64,000 nt of DNA from Diospyros lotus (taxonomy: Eukaryota > Streptophyta > Magnoliopsida > Ericales > Ebenaceae), in NCBI RefSeq assembly GCF_014633365.1, contig NC_068352.1, forward strand, positions 5,510,393 through 5,574,392. Direction: 5' to 3'. Of this stretch, positions 10,627-21,619 are shown piece after piece. A model generated the notes under the pieces. That model was given only the letters and a program-made list of their open reading frames with translations. It was not told the DNA's origin and searched no databases. Within the stretch, counting starts at the first letter, position 1. The number at the start of each line of letters is the position of its first letter. The position numbers and the translations under genes were made by a program.

Positions 10627-13600
10627 ATGGTGGAAGATGATGAGCTCATTGCAGTCATCACTAAAGTCTGCATGGTTGATAACGCCAAGGGCTGGTGGAT
10701 TGATACGGGTGCTTCAAGGAACATTTGCAAGGATAGATCCATGTTCTCAACCTATGAGAAGATGGATGGCACCAAAAATGTGTACATGGGAAATGCCACA
10801 ACCTCGATTGTGGAAGGCAAGGGTAAGGTGCTACTAAAGTGGACATCTAGGAAGATCCTAACACTCACAGATGTCTGGCATGTGCCTGAGATTCGTAAGA
10901 ATTTGGTGTCTGGAACCCTACTGAACAAAAATGGGTTTAAACTCATTTTTGAGTCTGATAAATTTACTCTTACTAAGGGGGGAATGTATGTGGGTCGGGG
11001 ATATCTAAATTATGGCATGTTCAAATTGAATGTGTAGGCCCAAGTGCCTAAGAAGAATAATATGAATGACTCTTTTGCTTATACTGTTGAGTTGTGTGAT
11101 GTTTGGCATTCAAGATTAGGACATGTCAATTATCGTTCCCTCTAAAGAATGGTTAATCTAGGGTTATTACCTAGCTTTAACATTGAGAAGGGACACAAAT
11201 GTGAAGTTTGTGTTGAATCAAAATTTACAAAAAAAGTCGTTTCCATCTGTGAAAAGGAATAGTGAATTACTTGACCTAATTCACAGTGATGTTTGTGACA
11301 TGAAAAGTACTCCCACTAGAGGTGGAAAGAATTATTTTGTCATATTTATTAATGACTGCAGTAAATATTGCTATGTATATTTATTATGCAGACCTTTGAT
11401 GTTTTTAAAACATTTAAGGCAGAAGTTTAAAATCAACTGGGAAAGAAAATTAAGGTGCTCAGATCAGATAGGGGTGGTGAGTATGAATCATCAGCTCTGT
11501 CTGAGTTTTTGTGAATCTCATGGTATAATCTATCAGACAACAACGCCTTATACACCACAACAAAAATGGTGTAATTGAAAAAAAGAATCAAACTTTGAAG
11601 GACATGATAAATTGTATGTTAAATAGTTCGGGTTTACCTCATAATTTGTTGGGGGAAGCGTTGCTTACTGTAAATTTTATAGAATTTCACATAAAAAGAC
11701 TGGCAAGTCGCCTTATGAAGTGTGGAATAGTAAACAACCCTTTTACAAAATCTTGAAAGTGTGAGGGTGTTTGGCCAAGGTGCAAGTTCCTTTACCTAAA
11801 AGGACTAAAATTGGTCCAAAAACTATTAACTGCGTCTTTATAGGCCATGCCTCGCATAATGATGCCTATAGGTTCCTAGTAACAAAGTTAGAAATTCCTA
11901 ACATTAATGTTAATATTGTTCTGGAATCTATAGAAGTGGAGTTCTTTGAGAACATCTTCTCTTTTAAGGAAGACAAACCAAGTGAGAGTGGTTCCAAGAG
12001 AACACATGAGGTAAGTTCCTTAAGAGGCCTAGATGGGTATGAAACTGACATTGAGCCTCGAAGAAGCAAAAGGGCAAGGAAGGCCTCTTTCTTTGGCCTA
12101 GATTTTCTAACATTTGTGTTAGAAGATGAGCTGCAAAGTTATGGTGATGCAATGTCATCTCCTGATGCTCCTTATTGGAAAGAGGCTATTAATAATGAAA
12201 TGGATTCCATCTTGTAAAATAATACCTGGATATTGGTCAATCTGCCACTTGGGTGTAAACCAATTGGGTGCAGATGGATTTTCAGAAAGAAATTGAAGGC
12301 CGATGGTACTATTGATAAGTATAAAGCTTGGCTGGTAGCTAAAGGCTATCGTCAAAAAGAAGGACAAGACTTCTTCGACGCGTATTATCCGATGACAAGA
12401 ATCACGTCTATCAGGATGCTAATTGCTATTGCAGCATTACACAATTTAGAGATACATCAAATGGATGTAAAAATAACATTCCTGAATGGAGATTTATAAG
12501 AAGAAGTCTACATGGAACAACCTGAAGGGTTTGTTGTAAAGGGACATGAAAAGAAGGTTTGTAAATTAATAAAGTCTCTTTATGGGTTGAAACGGACACC
12601 TAAACAATGGCATGAGAAATTTGATTACACAATGTTGTCGAATGGATTTAAGATTAATGAGTGTGATAAATGTGTTTATCTAAAAGTCATAAACCAAAAA
12701 TGTGTCATTGTGTGCCTATATATGGATGACATGCTGATAATGGGCACAAATCGAAGTGTTATACAATCCATAAAGCAGATGTTGAACTCTCATTTTGACA
12801 TGAAAGACCTCGGTCTTGCTGATGTCATTCTTGAAATTCGAATAATAAGGAATTCCAAAGGGTATGCTTTTTCTCAGTCACATTACATAGAGAAATTGTT
12901 GAGAAGATTTAGTCACTTCGAGAGTAAGCCAGCAGTTACTCCGTTTGATCCAAATTTAAAGTTGAAGAAAAATCATGATGAATGTGTATCTTCTCTGGAA
13001 TATGTTAGAGTTATTGGGAGTCTAATGTACATCATGAATTGTAGTAGACCTGACATTGCCTACTCCGTAGGCAGGCTAGCAAGATACATGAGCAATCCTG
13101 GGCATGACCATTAGTGTGCATTGGTCAGGGTACTTAGGTACTTGAAGTACACTTTAGACTATGTATTGCACTATACAAAATATCTGCATGTGCTGGAAGG
13201 ATTTCGTGATGCTAATTGGATCTCCAATAGCTTAGAGACTAAATCAACCAGTGGTTATGTGTTCACCCTAGGTGGTGTTGTTGTGTTGTGGAAGTCTTCA
13301 AAGCATACGTGTATAGCACGGTCAACCATTGAGTCAGAGTTTATAGCTCTGGACAAATCAGACGAAGAAGCTGAGTGGCTTTGCCATTTCCTTGAAGAGA
13401 TTCCATTATGGACAAAGCCTATTAACGCCATTGCATATATTGTAACAACTTAGCTACCTCAATGAGGGCTAAGAATAGTGTCTACAATGAAAGTTAAGAC
13501 ACATTAGTCACAGGCATAACATTGTCAAAGAGTTTCTCACTAATGGGATAATCTCCATTGATTACGTGAAGTTGAAAGAAAATCTAGCTGATCCTTTGAT

Positions 13601-13667
13601 GAAAGGAGTGACTCGTGAGCAAGTCAAATTTACATTAAAGGGAATGGGACTAAAGCCTTTAAAATGA
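10627..13667 (+). pseudogene. Copia pol (protease, integrase, RT, RNase H), degraded
   Basis: Protease is recognisable by [14 protein letters not shown] (Asp-Thr-Gly active site, about 10693). The GAG-pre-integrase line WHSRLGHVNYRSL and an HX..CXXC zinc element follow near 11100-11220, then the integrase core (DLIHSDVCDM, YTPQQ). At least three frameshifts lie in A-runs or nearby (about 11235, 11390-11460 and 11565). Reverse transcriptase occupies about 12150-12950 with 'GCRWIFRKKLKADG', 'LVAKGYRQKEG' and the catalytic YMDD at 12719-12730. RNase H (13121-13453) has '[11 protein letters not shown]' and '[10 protein letters not shown]'. The C-terminal tail 'ENLADPLMKGVTREQV' ends at a TGA at 13665. 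In-frame stops occur at 11035, 12215, 12497 and 13112. It cannot make a polyprotein. Confidence 0.92.
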
Positions 13668-14228
13668 CTTTTTAAGTGGTAACCAAACCTAGTTGAATGG
13701 AGATTCCAAGATCTAGGTTAAATTGGCCAACTGGTTGGAATAAGTCATAGTTGACACACTATGAAACTTTTAGTTTCTCCACATGTCTTAGAAATTGAAG
13801 AGTGTGTCATGTCGACGTTAAATGGAAGGTTGATATCTTGAAATAGGAGGAGTAGTGACAGGGTACTCTTAGTCGATGCTTCGTTATATGAGAGTAGAAG
13901 TGGGATCGCTTCTATGAGAATTGTTTAATGGCTTGAGTTCTCTAGATCTCTCATGAAACCCAGGATGCTGTCCAGGACCAAAATAGACACAACCGTATAG
14001 AACTCAGTGGGTTAAGACGAGTTGTGTGTGATGTCTATTGTCTCAATTTACCTTCAGAGTGATAGTTCAAGAGCTATTCTCACTATTTCTTTGCTAAGTT
14101 TGATAGACATTCACTAAGGAAGGTTCAAGTCCAAAAGACACATTGTTGATGCATAATTTGTCTATTTGCTTTTAGTGACTCTGTGTCCTTTTGTATAATT
14201 TTTTAGCACACACACTCATGTGGGGGAT
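13668..14228 (+). other. 3' untranslated region of copia element with polypurine tract
   Basis: Non-coding region between pol and the 3' LTR. It ends in a polypurine tract TGTGGGGGAT (about 14219-14228), the usual plus-strand primer. Such long 3' leaders occur in some plant copia lineages. No extra ORF is visible. Confidence 0.7.
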
Positions 14229-14981
14229 TATTGGAAGTGAGTGTGTGTGTGTGTGTGACTTTACTTCCAAGTTTTGCTTTTCTTCCTCTAGAAGCTTGGT
14301 GACTTTCCTACCAAGTTCTTATTTGCTTAGTCTCCAAGTTCAAGCTTTACTTGGTCTCCAAGTTCATCAAGCCTATATATATTTCCCTAAGCTTCTTTAA
14401 GGTTTTAAGAGACTTGATTTCCTTTGAGTTTTAAGACTTGTTTTCTTCTTTGAGCTTTGGAAGAGCTTATTTTTCTCGAGTATTCCATCACTGCGAGCAA
14501 GCCCGTCCTGAGTTTTGTTAGATCCGGTTGTTCGTGGCTGCCGTTCACCGAAGAGGTCATTTCATCCTGCTGAAATAGTCGCCATAGTTTGCTTGCTGCC
14601 GGTGCAGGGTGCTAACTGTCTTCAAGGCAGTGCAAAGTGCGACTAGACCTACTTCTATTCCTGCCTCATCCACAATCCATAAGTTTTGTTCCTGTTTCCT
14701 TGCTGTTCCAGCTGCGAGCGTTGCTATTCAATCTTCTTCCCTGCTTTGTTGTTCGGTCTGGTAACATCTGCTATTGTTCATCTGTTGTTATTTATAAGTT
14801 CAAGTTGTTGCTATTTAGAAGTTTATATTGTTGTTTATATCTGTATTAGGGTGTTGTGGTCTGAAGTTAAATATTGTAATTTACATTTCTTGTATTGTAG
14901 TGGGTTAGAACTAATATTCTTGTATTGTGGATTACTACTTTGTAAGTTTCGCATACATATATTCTCTTTGTATCCCTAACA
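14229..14981 (+). repeat. 3' LTR of copia element
   Basis: Same length (753 bp) as the 5' LTR. It begins TATTGGAA, so the terminal TG has mutated to TA, and ends CCCTAACA. A TG dinucleotide run near its start is longer than in the 5' copy. Many substitutions separate the two LTRs, densest at about 14500-14690. Confidence 0.92.
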
Positions 14982-14986
14982 ATTTT

Positions 14987-16085
14987 ACTCTATTAAAAAC
15001 TCAATCTCACGTTTGTACTAAGTGCCTTGTACAATGTGCACTTAGTTTGTACTCAAACACTAGGCCATCTTAAGGGATATTCACATATTTTGAACTCGAT
15101 CCTTTATGAGCTGTGACTGTTGTTAGGGTAATATCAACTCGATTTGAACTCAACTTGTACTCTTTATTGACCACCTTGAACTACATTTACTTGATTTGAA
15201 ATCAATCAATCCTTACATTAGCTACCTTAGGTAATACCTAAGATAATATAACTTGTTTTGAACTTAGTCCTATCTGTTGGTTGACTTGGGTGATACGTAT
15301 CCAATTGAAACTCAATCTTCACATTGGGTATATAAGGTTGTTAAAACCATTATCTCTTACTAAAACCTCTTTTTAAAAACTACTGCACATCTCAAACTTG
15401 GTATTCTATATATTTCTCTAATTCACTTATCATTCGGTTAGTCATGACATAAAAAATCATCGTTGAATAATTTACCCCATGTCCTTATGTCAAAACCAAT
15501 CTAATTGTACCCTAAGTTATTTTAGTGCATCGTACCCTTATTTGATATCTCGATCCCTTCCACATTTCAATGTCATCTTATTAAAGAGAGTTTATTTCAA
15601 TTCCTTGACCTTTTTTGAGTCCCCTTACCCTAAGTGATTCCATGATAGTCGTGTGTAAGCAACATGAGTTTATACTTCATTTGTCAGTTCATTTCTCTAG
15701 AATCCTCTATGAGGATGACTCATTTCTTCTTGTTATTTGTGACAAATTCTTATATTAAAAATTCATCTAATTTGCTTCGATCATATAGATAGCCATCATT
15801 TTAGACACATATCATCATACTCGTATAAATTGAAAGCCTTCAAATGACTTCTATTGATATTATGAAAAAGAAAAAAACATTATACGATTTATATGAATAA
15901 CACATAACTCAGATTTGAGAACAGTATATCAAGTCCTATATTAGGTTGCACTATCCTTGAACATTGACTCATTTAGAGTAAACATGCATCTTGATTAGTG
16001 TATTTTGTTCATCTGTCTTCTTTTGTTTAGACAATTTCTAGAGATTGCCCAGTAGCCCATAAACATAGCAAATGATATATCTAGG
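14987..16085. other. Old repeat sequence, no gene
   Basis: The first 350 bp continue the degenerate 'TTGAACTCAAT...CTTGGGTGATA' repeats seen left of the copia element. The remainder has no open frame longer than a few dozen codons. It may be remains of the minus-strand gypsy element whose gag pieces follow, but I could not recognise pol motifs. Confidence 0.4.
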
Positions 16086-16260
16086 TTATCCTTCAATCAT
16101 CTTAAACTTTCTCTTATTTGGACAACCTTGAGCCAAGTGTACATCTTTACAACATTCATAGCAACTTGATTTACCTTCTTGACAATCTTTCCTAATATGA
16201 TGTTTTTCACACTTTGGACACTACTAACTTGTTTAGGGTTGAACTTCTTGGATTTTGACC
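16086..16260 (-). pseudogene. Ty3/gypsy gag zinc-knuckle fragment
   Basis: The minus strand reads two consecutive zinc knuckles, CPKCEKHHIRKDC and CYECCKDVHLAQGC, followed by PNKRKFKMIEG and a stop. Paired knuckles of the forms CX2CX3HX4C and CX2CX4HX4C occur in gag of plant gypsy elements (Tekay/Del-type). Only this nucleocapsid piece survives here. A second gag piece in the same orientation lies at 17140-17480 beyond an LTR-like insertion. Confidence 0.65.
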
Positions 16261-16289
16261 CTTGATCGTCTCACCCTTTTTCTTTAGTT

Positions 16290-17115
16290 TATCCTGTAAT
16301 CATATTTCATATTGAATAAAGAGTTATTTAACTCTACAAGAAGTCGTTCTATTAGTTTCTTGTTATTAATGTAATGATCGGATGAAACTAGATAGAAGTC
16401 CATATTATGTATACTGTGATTAATCTATAAAGATGTGAGATGACGCATCACAGTTTCTCGACATCATTAAATGTCCCAAGTCGTAGCAATGTCAAGAATG
16501 GACATTGACAATTGCGGTAAGACTTGTATGTGTTATGTTTTTGCTATGTGATAGCAATGAGGGTCTCACACCCATAGGCATGGGGATGCCTAGACAAGTA
16601 CATAGGTGACCGATGTTGGAGAACATGTCACTGAACATGACTCGCCATGAGAATCCATTTTGATTATATGTTGATGGAATTCTCATACGAGATGGGTGTA
16701 ACTAATCCTTGGACCTGAGGTTGTCACGGTTATCTCATAAGAAGACCAATATGCTTTGACATCGTTTCGATGGGCTTAGATAAAGGCTGCACGTGGGCGA
16801 TCGTTGGGCATATCGTGAGGCTTTTGGAGATGGTGCGTAACCAAGATGGGACTCGTCTATCCCTTGGTAGAGGATGATGTATCTAAGGCGCCTTCGGTGG
16901 ATATTCACTTTAAATCCATGGCCATAGTGAAAGAGATCAATAAGGAGTTATTGATTCACTTTCTATTAAGTGAAGATATCCGGATAACCGAAGAAAGATT
17001 TATGTGATCATAATCAAGCAACACATTGCCAACTTGAGATCACATAGGATACATTGACGAGAGGATCGAATTACACGGTAACCATGCTCGTGAAAGGTTA
17101 TTTGCGGATTATGAA
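16290..17115 (+). repeat. Copia-type LTR fragment inside gypsy gag
   Basis: The block shares lines with the solo LTR at 27009-28831, for example TTGGAGAACATGTCACTGAA here against TTGGAGAACAACGCACTGAA there, each followed by 'GACA/GGTTATCT'-type sequence. It separates two minus-strand gag pieces, so it probably inserted into the gypsy gag. The boundaries are estimates; I could not find a matching duplication. Confidence 0.4.
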
Positions 17116-17139
17116 TCCTTTTTCATTAGCAATCTTGCT

Positions 17140-17487
17140 TTACTTTCATATCCATTATTGATTCTCCTAGACTCATCTTGATTACCCCCATTCAAGTTAA
17201 GTTACTCTCTGTAATCATGGCCTTGAAAACTATGTCAGCATAGGAATGCATATGAACAATGCTTATTGCATGTTGCAATTTTAGCTATAGTCCCTTCAAG
17301 AATTTTTTAGCTTTCTCAATCTGGCCTTTTTTCGTACAAAGGCATGTATTTGATCAACCAAGTGACCTTTGTCTCGTATTGAGTCACATTTGTTTGTTAC
17401 AAGTTCATGAATGCCCAAGCTTTCTCCACTTTCTAACAAGTCAAAAAGTTCTTTGCATTTATTTTGGATAGTTTTTGATAATGTCAA
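17140..17487 (-). pseudogene. Ty3/gypsy gag (capsid C-terminal part) fragment
   Basis: On the minus strand a broken frame reads 'VTQYETKVTWLIKYMPLYEKRPD', then 'KILEGTIAKIA', spaced like the retrotransposon gag motif (YEAKFTxLxRYAP...KARKFxxGL) of gypsy elements. It is interrupted by stops and a frameshift. With 16086-16260 it forms one gag in minus orientation, split by the LTR-like block between them. Confidence 0.5.
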
Positions 17488-18432
17488 GTATTTGGTTTAC
17501 AGGTTGGAGCCCTCACATATACCCCAACACGTTTTCCATTAGTTACATGATGTAGTCCATTTAGCTACCCTCATTGTTTGCATTGTTCCACATGAGTTCT
17601 CTTTGTGTTTGAACCATTTGTGGTTATTAAAATTACAGTAGGTATACTTTAACACAATCTTCAAATAAATGTTACATTAGGTATACTCTTAACACAAATC
17701 TTCAAATAAATGTCCGTACATATAGGGTTATTTCCTTTACTTGAGTTCAATCGATTTGATCATTACTTAACAAATTTATCTTTTAGCTGGTAGTTTATTC
17801 AAATGAAATCAACTATGTATATCATCTCAACCATGTAACTATGTGCTACTAATCATATAAATATCAATTACCTACATGCATCTTCAAGATTAATTTAGGC
17901 CTTATATAGTTGCACAAAGCATAACCTACCACATATCCCTTTTTGTAAACCCCTAAGTGTCTTATCATCACTTCTCATGGTATCATTCACCATTACTAAA
18001 TCATTTCTTGGGCTCTTGGACTTGTTTAGCAAGTTAGTGATCCTACCAACTTTGACCCTTAGGAACTTAGATCCTAACATAAACACAACTCTACCAAGTT
18101 GCTCAGTGTTTCCATTATTGGACAAACCCATTACTATGAGTATCACACTTACAGTGTGATCTTTATGCTAGAATCTTTCATTCCTTTTCTACAAGCTACA
18201 ATTGTTACACCGCTATCACTTCATTTTTTTTAACACTTAAACATCTCCAGTCACATAATGTCTTATAACCTTCTGCATCCCCTTACAAAGTTTATCAAAC
18301 ATATCATTACCTACTAACTCTCCTTAAATAATACTTGCATCGTGTCCTTCAAGACTTCCCTTAAGTGACCTTGATTTGTAAGACACTTATTTACTAGTTA
18401 ACAAATGTTATATCAATCCATTTAGATTATTC
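17488..18432. other. Intergenic, no gene seen
   Basis: Short ORFs only. A near-duplicate of 'TAGGTATACTCTTAACACAATCTTCAAATAAATGT' type occurs twice at 17635-17715, a local tandem duplication of about 55 bp. Nothing else stands out. Confidence 0.4.
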
Positions 18433-18437
18433 ATAAG

Positions 18438-19705
18438 TGTTAGAACGAGAAGTGTTATGGCACACACCAAGAGGGGGGGTGAATTGGATATTTTAAAAAT
18501 CTTGATAGAAGTTGAAAACTTTTTGACCCAATTGAGGTTTTAGTGATTTAAAACACAGAACATATGAAATGACAAATGTAAAGCAAGAAGAATAAATGAC
18601 ACAAAGGATTTATAGTGGTTCGGCTTAAACCAAGCCTAATCCACTACCTTAGCTCCCACTAAGGATTTTGAACCAATTCACTAAAACCTCCTACTTACAC
18701 AAGTAGGCCCTCTAGCTACACAAGCTAGGAAATACAACCTCATACTTAAACCAAGTAGGCCCTCTAGCTACACAAGCTAGGAAAAACAAGAAGTGTATAA
18801 TTGGAGAGAATCTAAGAGATGAATCTCTTAGTTACAATGTCTCTAAAAAATGATACAAGGCTTGAATGAAATAATACAAGTTAAAATCAAAGCCTTGAAG
18901 AGAGAAAATTAAAGAACAGAACACTGTAAGCTCGACTAAAGTGATTTGTAATTTTTAGATCAACTCATTTCCATCCATTAGTCTTCTTTTGATCATCCAT
19001 GACTTGTATTTGTAAGCTTCCCAAGAGATTGAAGAGAAATGTAGCCGTTTGTGACCGTTGGGATTGAAAAACTAGCCATTGGAAGCTTTTTGCAAAAGAT
19101 ATAGTTGACAGAAGAAAATGCATAGTTGACTATTTTTACAAATAAAACAAAACATAGTCGACAGACAAAAAATGCACAGTCGACTATCTTATAACACAAA
19201 TTTTTCATAGTCGACAGACAGATAAACATAGTCGACAGATGTAAAAACATGAAGAGGATTTTGAATTTTATGAACAAAAATAGTCGACAGATGAAAAGCC
19301 ATAGTCGACAGAAGTTTTAAATAGTCGACAGATTAATCCAGCACCGACGACTATCCTTATGCATAGTCGACTATCCTTATAACATAGTAGACTATCCTCA
19401 GGCATAGTCAACAGCATTAAATCACATAGTCGACTATCCTTTTGAAAACATTAAAAACTTAACAAATCCTCATTTTGATCTTTTTGAAAGCAAGTTGAGA
19501 TTATCAAAAGTATATTTTGAAACGAACCTCACTCAACCATACTTAATATTTCTTCTATAGGTTTTCATACCTTACTTCAAAATTTATATAGATTGATTAA
19601 AAAAACTTTGTCCATATATATTTACTTACTCATAAAGACTTAGAGATTGATTTTCATATAGTCATTATCAAAACCATTATTTTATATTTCAAGAGTAAAA
19701 TATCA
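18438..19705 (-). mobile_element. Solo LTR, SIRE/Maximus-like copia, minus orientation
   Basis: A 1268-bp block starts TGTTAGAACG and ends AAAATATCA, flanked by a perfect duplication ATAAG (18433-18437 and 19706-19710). The line CACCAAGAGGGGGGGTGAA near the start, and the tract 'TTTATAGTGGTTCGGCTTAA', recur in eight other blocks in this window. An array of GTCGAC-containing motifs fills 19110-19440. The plus-strand LTR at 59732, which follows a polypurine tract, shows that this copy lies in minus orientation. No internal domain adjoins it. Confidence 0.85.
19110..19440. repeat. Array of ATAGTCGACAGA / AGTCGACTATCC motifs
   Basis: About fifteen short motifs built on GTCGAC or GTCGACTAT occur at irregular spacing of 15-40 bp inside the solo LTR, in both orientations because the core is palindromic. 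Related but diverged arrays (GTCGATAGTTT, GTTGACAATTTT, CTCGATTG) sit at the equivalent place in the other LTR copies. Confidence 0.75.
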
Positions 19706-19823
19706 ATAAGTGCCTCTCAAGGTCATTTTCTTAGGTTTGTATAATTTCTAAAGACTACTTCTAATTCTCATTATTTGAACCACTTTATATAGCATCATAG
19801 CCATTAAGGTTAAGATATCCACC

Positions 19824-20640
19824 TGTTGTCCAGAAAAATACCCAAGAGGGAGTGAATTGGGTTTTTCAAAAATTAATAATTTCATCTCTTTTGAAAACTC
19901 TTAAATTTGTGATTTTAATATGTGGTGATTGTAGTAGAATTGATAATAGTAAAATCACATAACCACACAAAAGAAGAAAACATGTCTAAAAGTAATTCTC
20001 CTTTAATTCAAAATAAATTTACTTTTTGCATGAGTAAAACCAATTCTCTTTAATTTAAAATAAATTTACTTTTTCCATGAGAAAGAGAAAACATGTCTAA
20101 AAATAATACTCCTTTAATTCAAAATAAATATACTTTTTGCATAAGTAAGAAATGCATTTATCAAGAAATGAAAATTTAAACATAAATTTTTAAGACATAA
20201 ATGATCAAAATAAAGAAACATATCTAAATACAATTCACCTTTAATTCAAAATAAATCTACTCATTGTACCAACTTTTAATTAAAAAAAAATATTTTCTGT
20301 ATAAGAAAGAAATATATTTATATCATAAAATATTTTTGTTTTCATCAAAATCGTATTTACTTACCCTTGAGATTAACACCACTCATTTACCCTATATCAG
20401 ATCTAGCTTAAGAATATTTATAATCCTAGACAAGAGTTACTTTGGTGGTCTTTTGATAATATAAATAAATATTAAAAAATATTTAAAATTTACTTTGCTT
20501 GCTTTTTGAGATGTAAAATTACTAATTAAAATTTTACATTCAAGTTTAGAAAGTAAATCTTTTTCAATTGACAATATAGATAAGAGGAAAAGATCTAAAA
20601 ATGTAAGAATTGAATAAGCAAAAAATGTGGAGATTTCACA
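19824..20640 (-). repeat. SIRE-like LTR fragment with internal short tandem repeats
   Basis: Starts TGTTGTCCAG followed by the family line ACCCAAGAGGGAGTGAATTG. From about 19980 to 20270 a unit with core CCTTTAATTCAAAATAAAT is repeated four times at 50-120 bp intervals. The right end is not clear, and the copy seems truncated. Confidence 0.5.
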
Positions 20641-20811
20641 GGCAGTTCATGCAAATTAAAGAATCATCAATTTAGTTTTGCTTATTTTCTTTAATACCTA
20701 GATCAGTGCGGATTCCCAGAAAAAATTTCTGTCATCCAAAGAATTGTTTTATCAAATTGTCCTCCTAAAATAATGTCATTTTTTGCTCGTTGTGTTATTG
20801 ATTTACATCTC

Positions 20812-21118
20812 ACTATTCATTGTCTAACATTGATAAATGATCCATGAATTTGGGAAATTGGGGGCCTCCTCATTTAAATGACCCCTTACTATTTATTACC
20901 TAATATTGAAAAATGATCCGTAGATCTGGGGAATTGGGGAGCCTCATCGTCTAAATAACCCCTCACTATTCATTGCCTAACATTGAAAAATAATCCGTAA
21001 AGTTAGAGAATTGAGGGGTCTCATTGTCTAAATGGCACCTTACTTTTTATTACTTAATATTGAAAAATAATCCGTAGACTTGGAGAGTTGGGGGGCCTTC
21101 TTGTCCAAATGGAACAAC
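20812..21118. repeat. 77-bp minisatellite, four units
   Basis: Four head-to-tail units of 76-77 bp start at about 20812, 20888, 20965 and 21042. Each carries ACTATTCATTGCCTAACATT, then an ATCCGTAGA box, a GGGGAATTGGGG-like box and a CTCAT..TCTAAATG box. Units differ by several substitutions. Two related units occur inverted at about 6560-6680. It has no coding capacity. Confidence 0.8.
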
Positions 21119-21619
21119 AAAATAAACAAAACATGAATTGAAACAAAAATCATCATGGAATAGAATTAGTGATTTTGCATCTCAAAAATAAGAAAAATAA
21201 ATTTTAAATAATTAGTGATGTTAGGCCCTATTTTTTTGGGGCCCTAGGTATAGGCCTAAGCCTTGAGGTATGCATGCCCTACATTGATATAATCATCATA
21301 TCTATTCATGAAAATTGCTATGTTATTTAATCATAATATTTTCCTTAATCTCTTAAAAAGTTATGTCACCCACTTGGATTGCAATATCCTCATAATTTAT
21401 ATTTTCTACATATACAACTTTAAAGTTGTAGGAATACATAACCATCAAAATAGATACCTAGGCTAGGTACTACCACCCTCAATCTCTAGGGGGTTAGAAA
21501 GACTAGTCATTGTTTGATTTTGATGATATTTTAATGATATAGGTTTTCACACAAAATTTTAATAAATGAATTTAAACTATTTTAATAATGAATGAATGAT
21601 TTTAAAAGTAGTACTCCAA
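21119..21619. other. Intergenic, no gene; possible LTR terminus
   Basis: AT-rich sequence. At about 21506 the string TGTTTGATTTTGATGATATT resembles the start of a plus-oriented SIRE-like LTR, but no purine tract precedes it, so I do not call an element. Confidence 0.4.

Larger units (their letters stand above)
8844..14981 (+). mobile_element. Ty1/copia retrotransposon, complete but decayed
   Basis: A 6.1 kb element with two 753-bp direct LTRs (8844-9596 and 14229-14981), flanked by a perfect 5-bp duplication ATTTT (8839-8843 and 14982-14986). Gag, protease, integrase, reverse transcriptase and RNase H occur in that order, which defines Ty1/copia. A purine-rich tract TGTGGGGGAT precedes the 3' LTR. 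Every coding domain is broken by stops or frameshifts. The LTRs differ by dozens of substitutions, so the insertion is old. No canonical initiator-Met primer-binding site follows the 5' LTR. A non-coding stretch of about 560 bp separates the end of pol from the 3' LTR. Confidence 0.95.

Noticed and set aside
19110..19440. CRISPR-like array of short repeats
   Set aside because: Spacing is irregular, the motif is only 8-12 bp, spacers are not uniform, and the array lies in a plant LTR.
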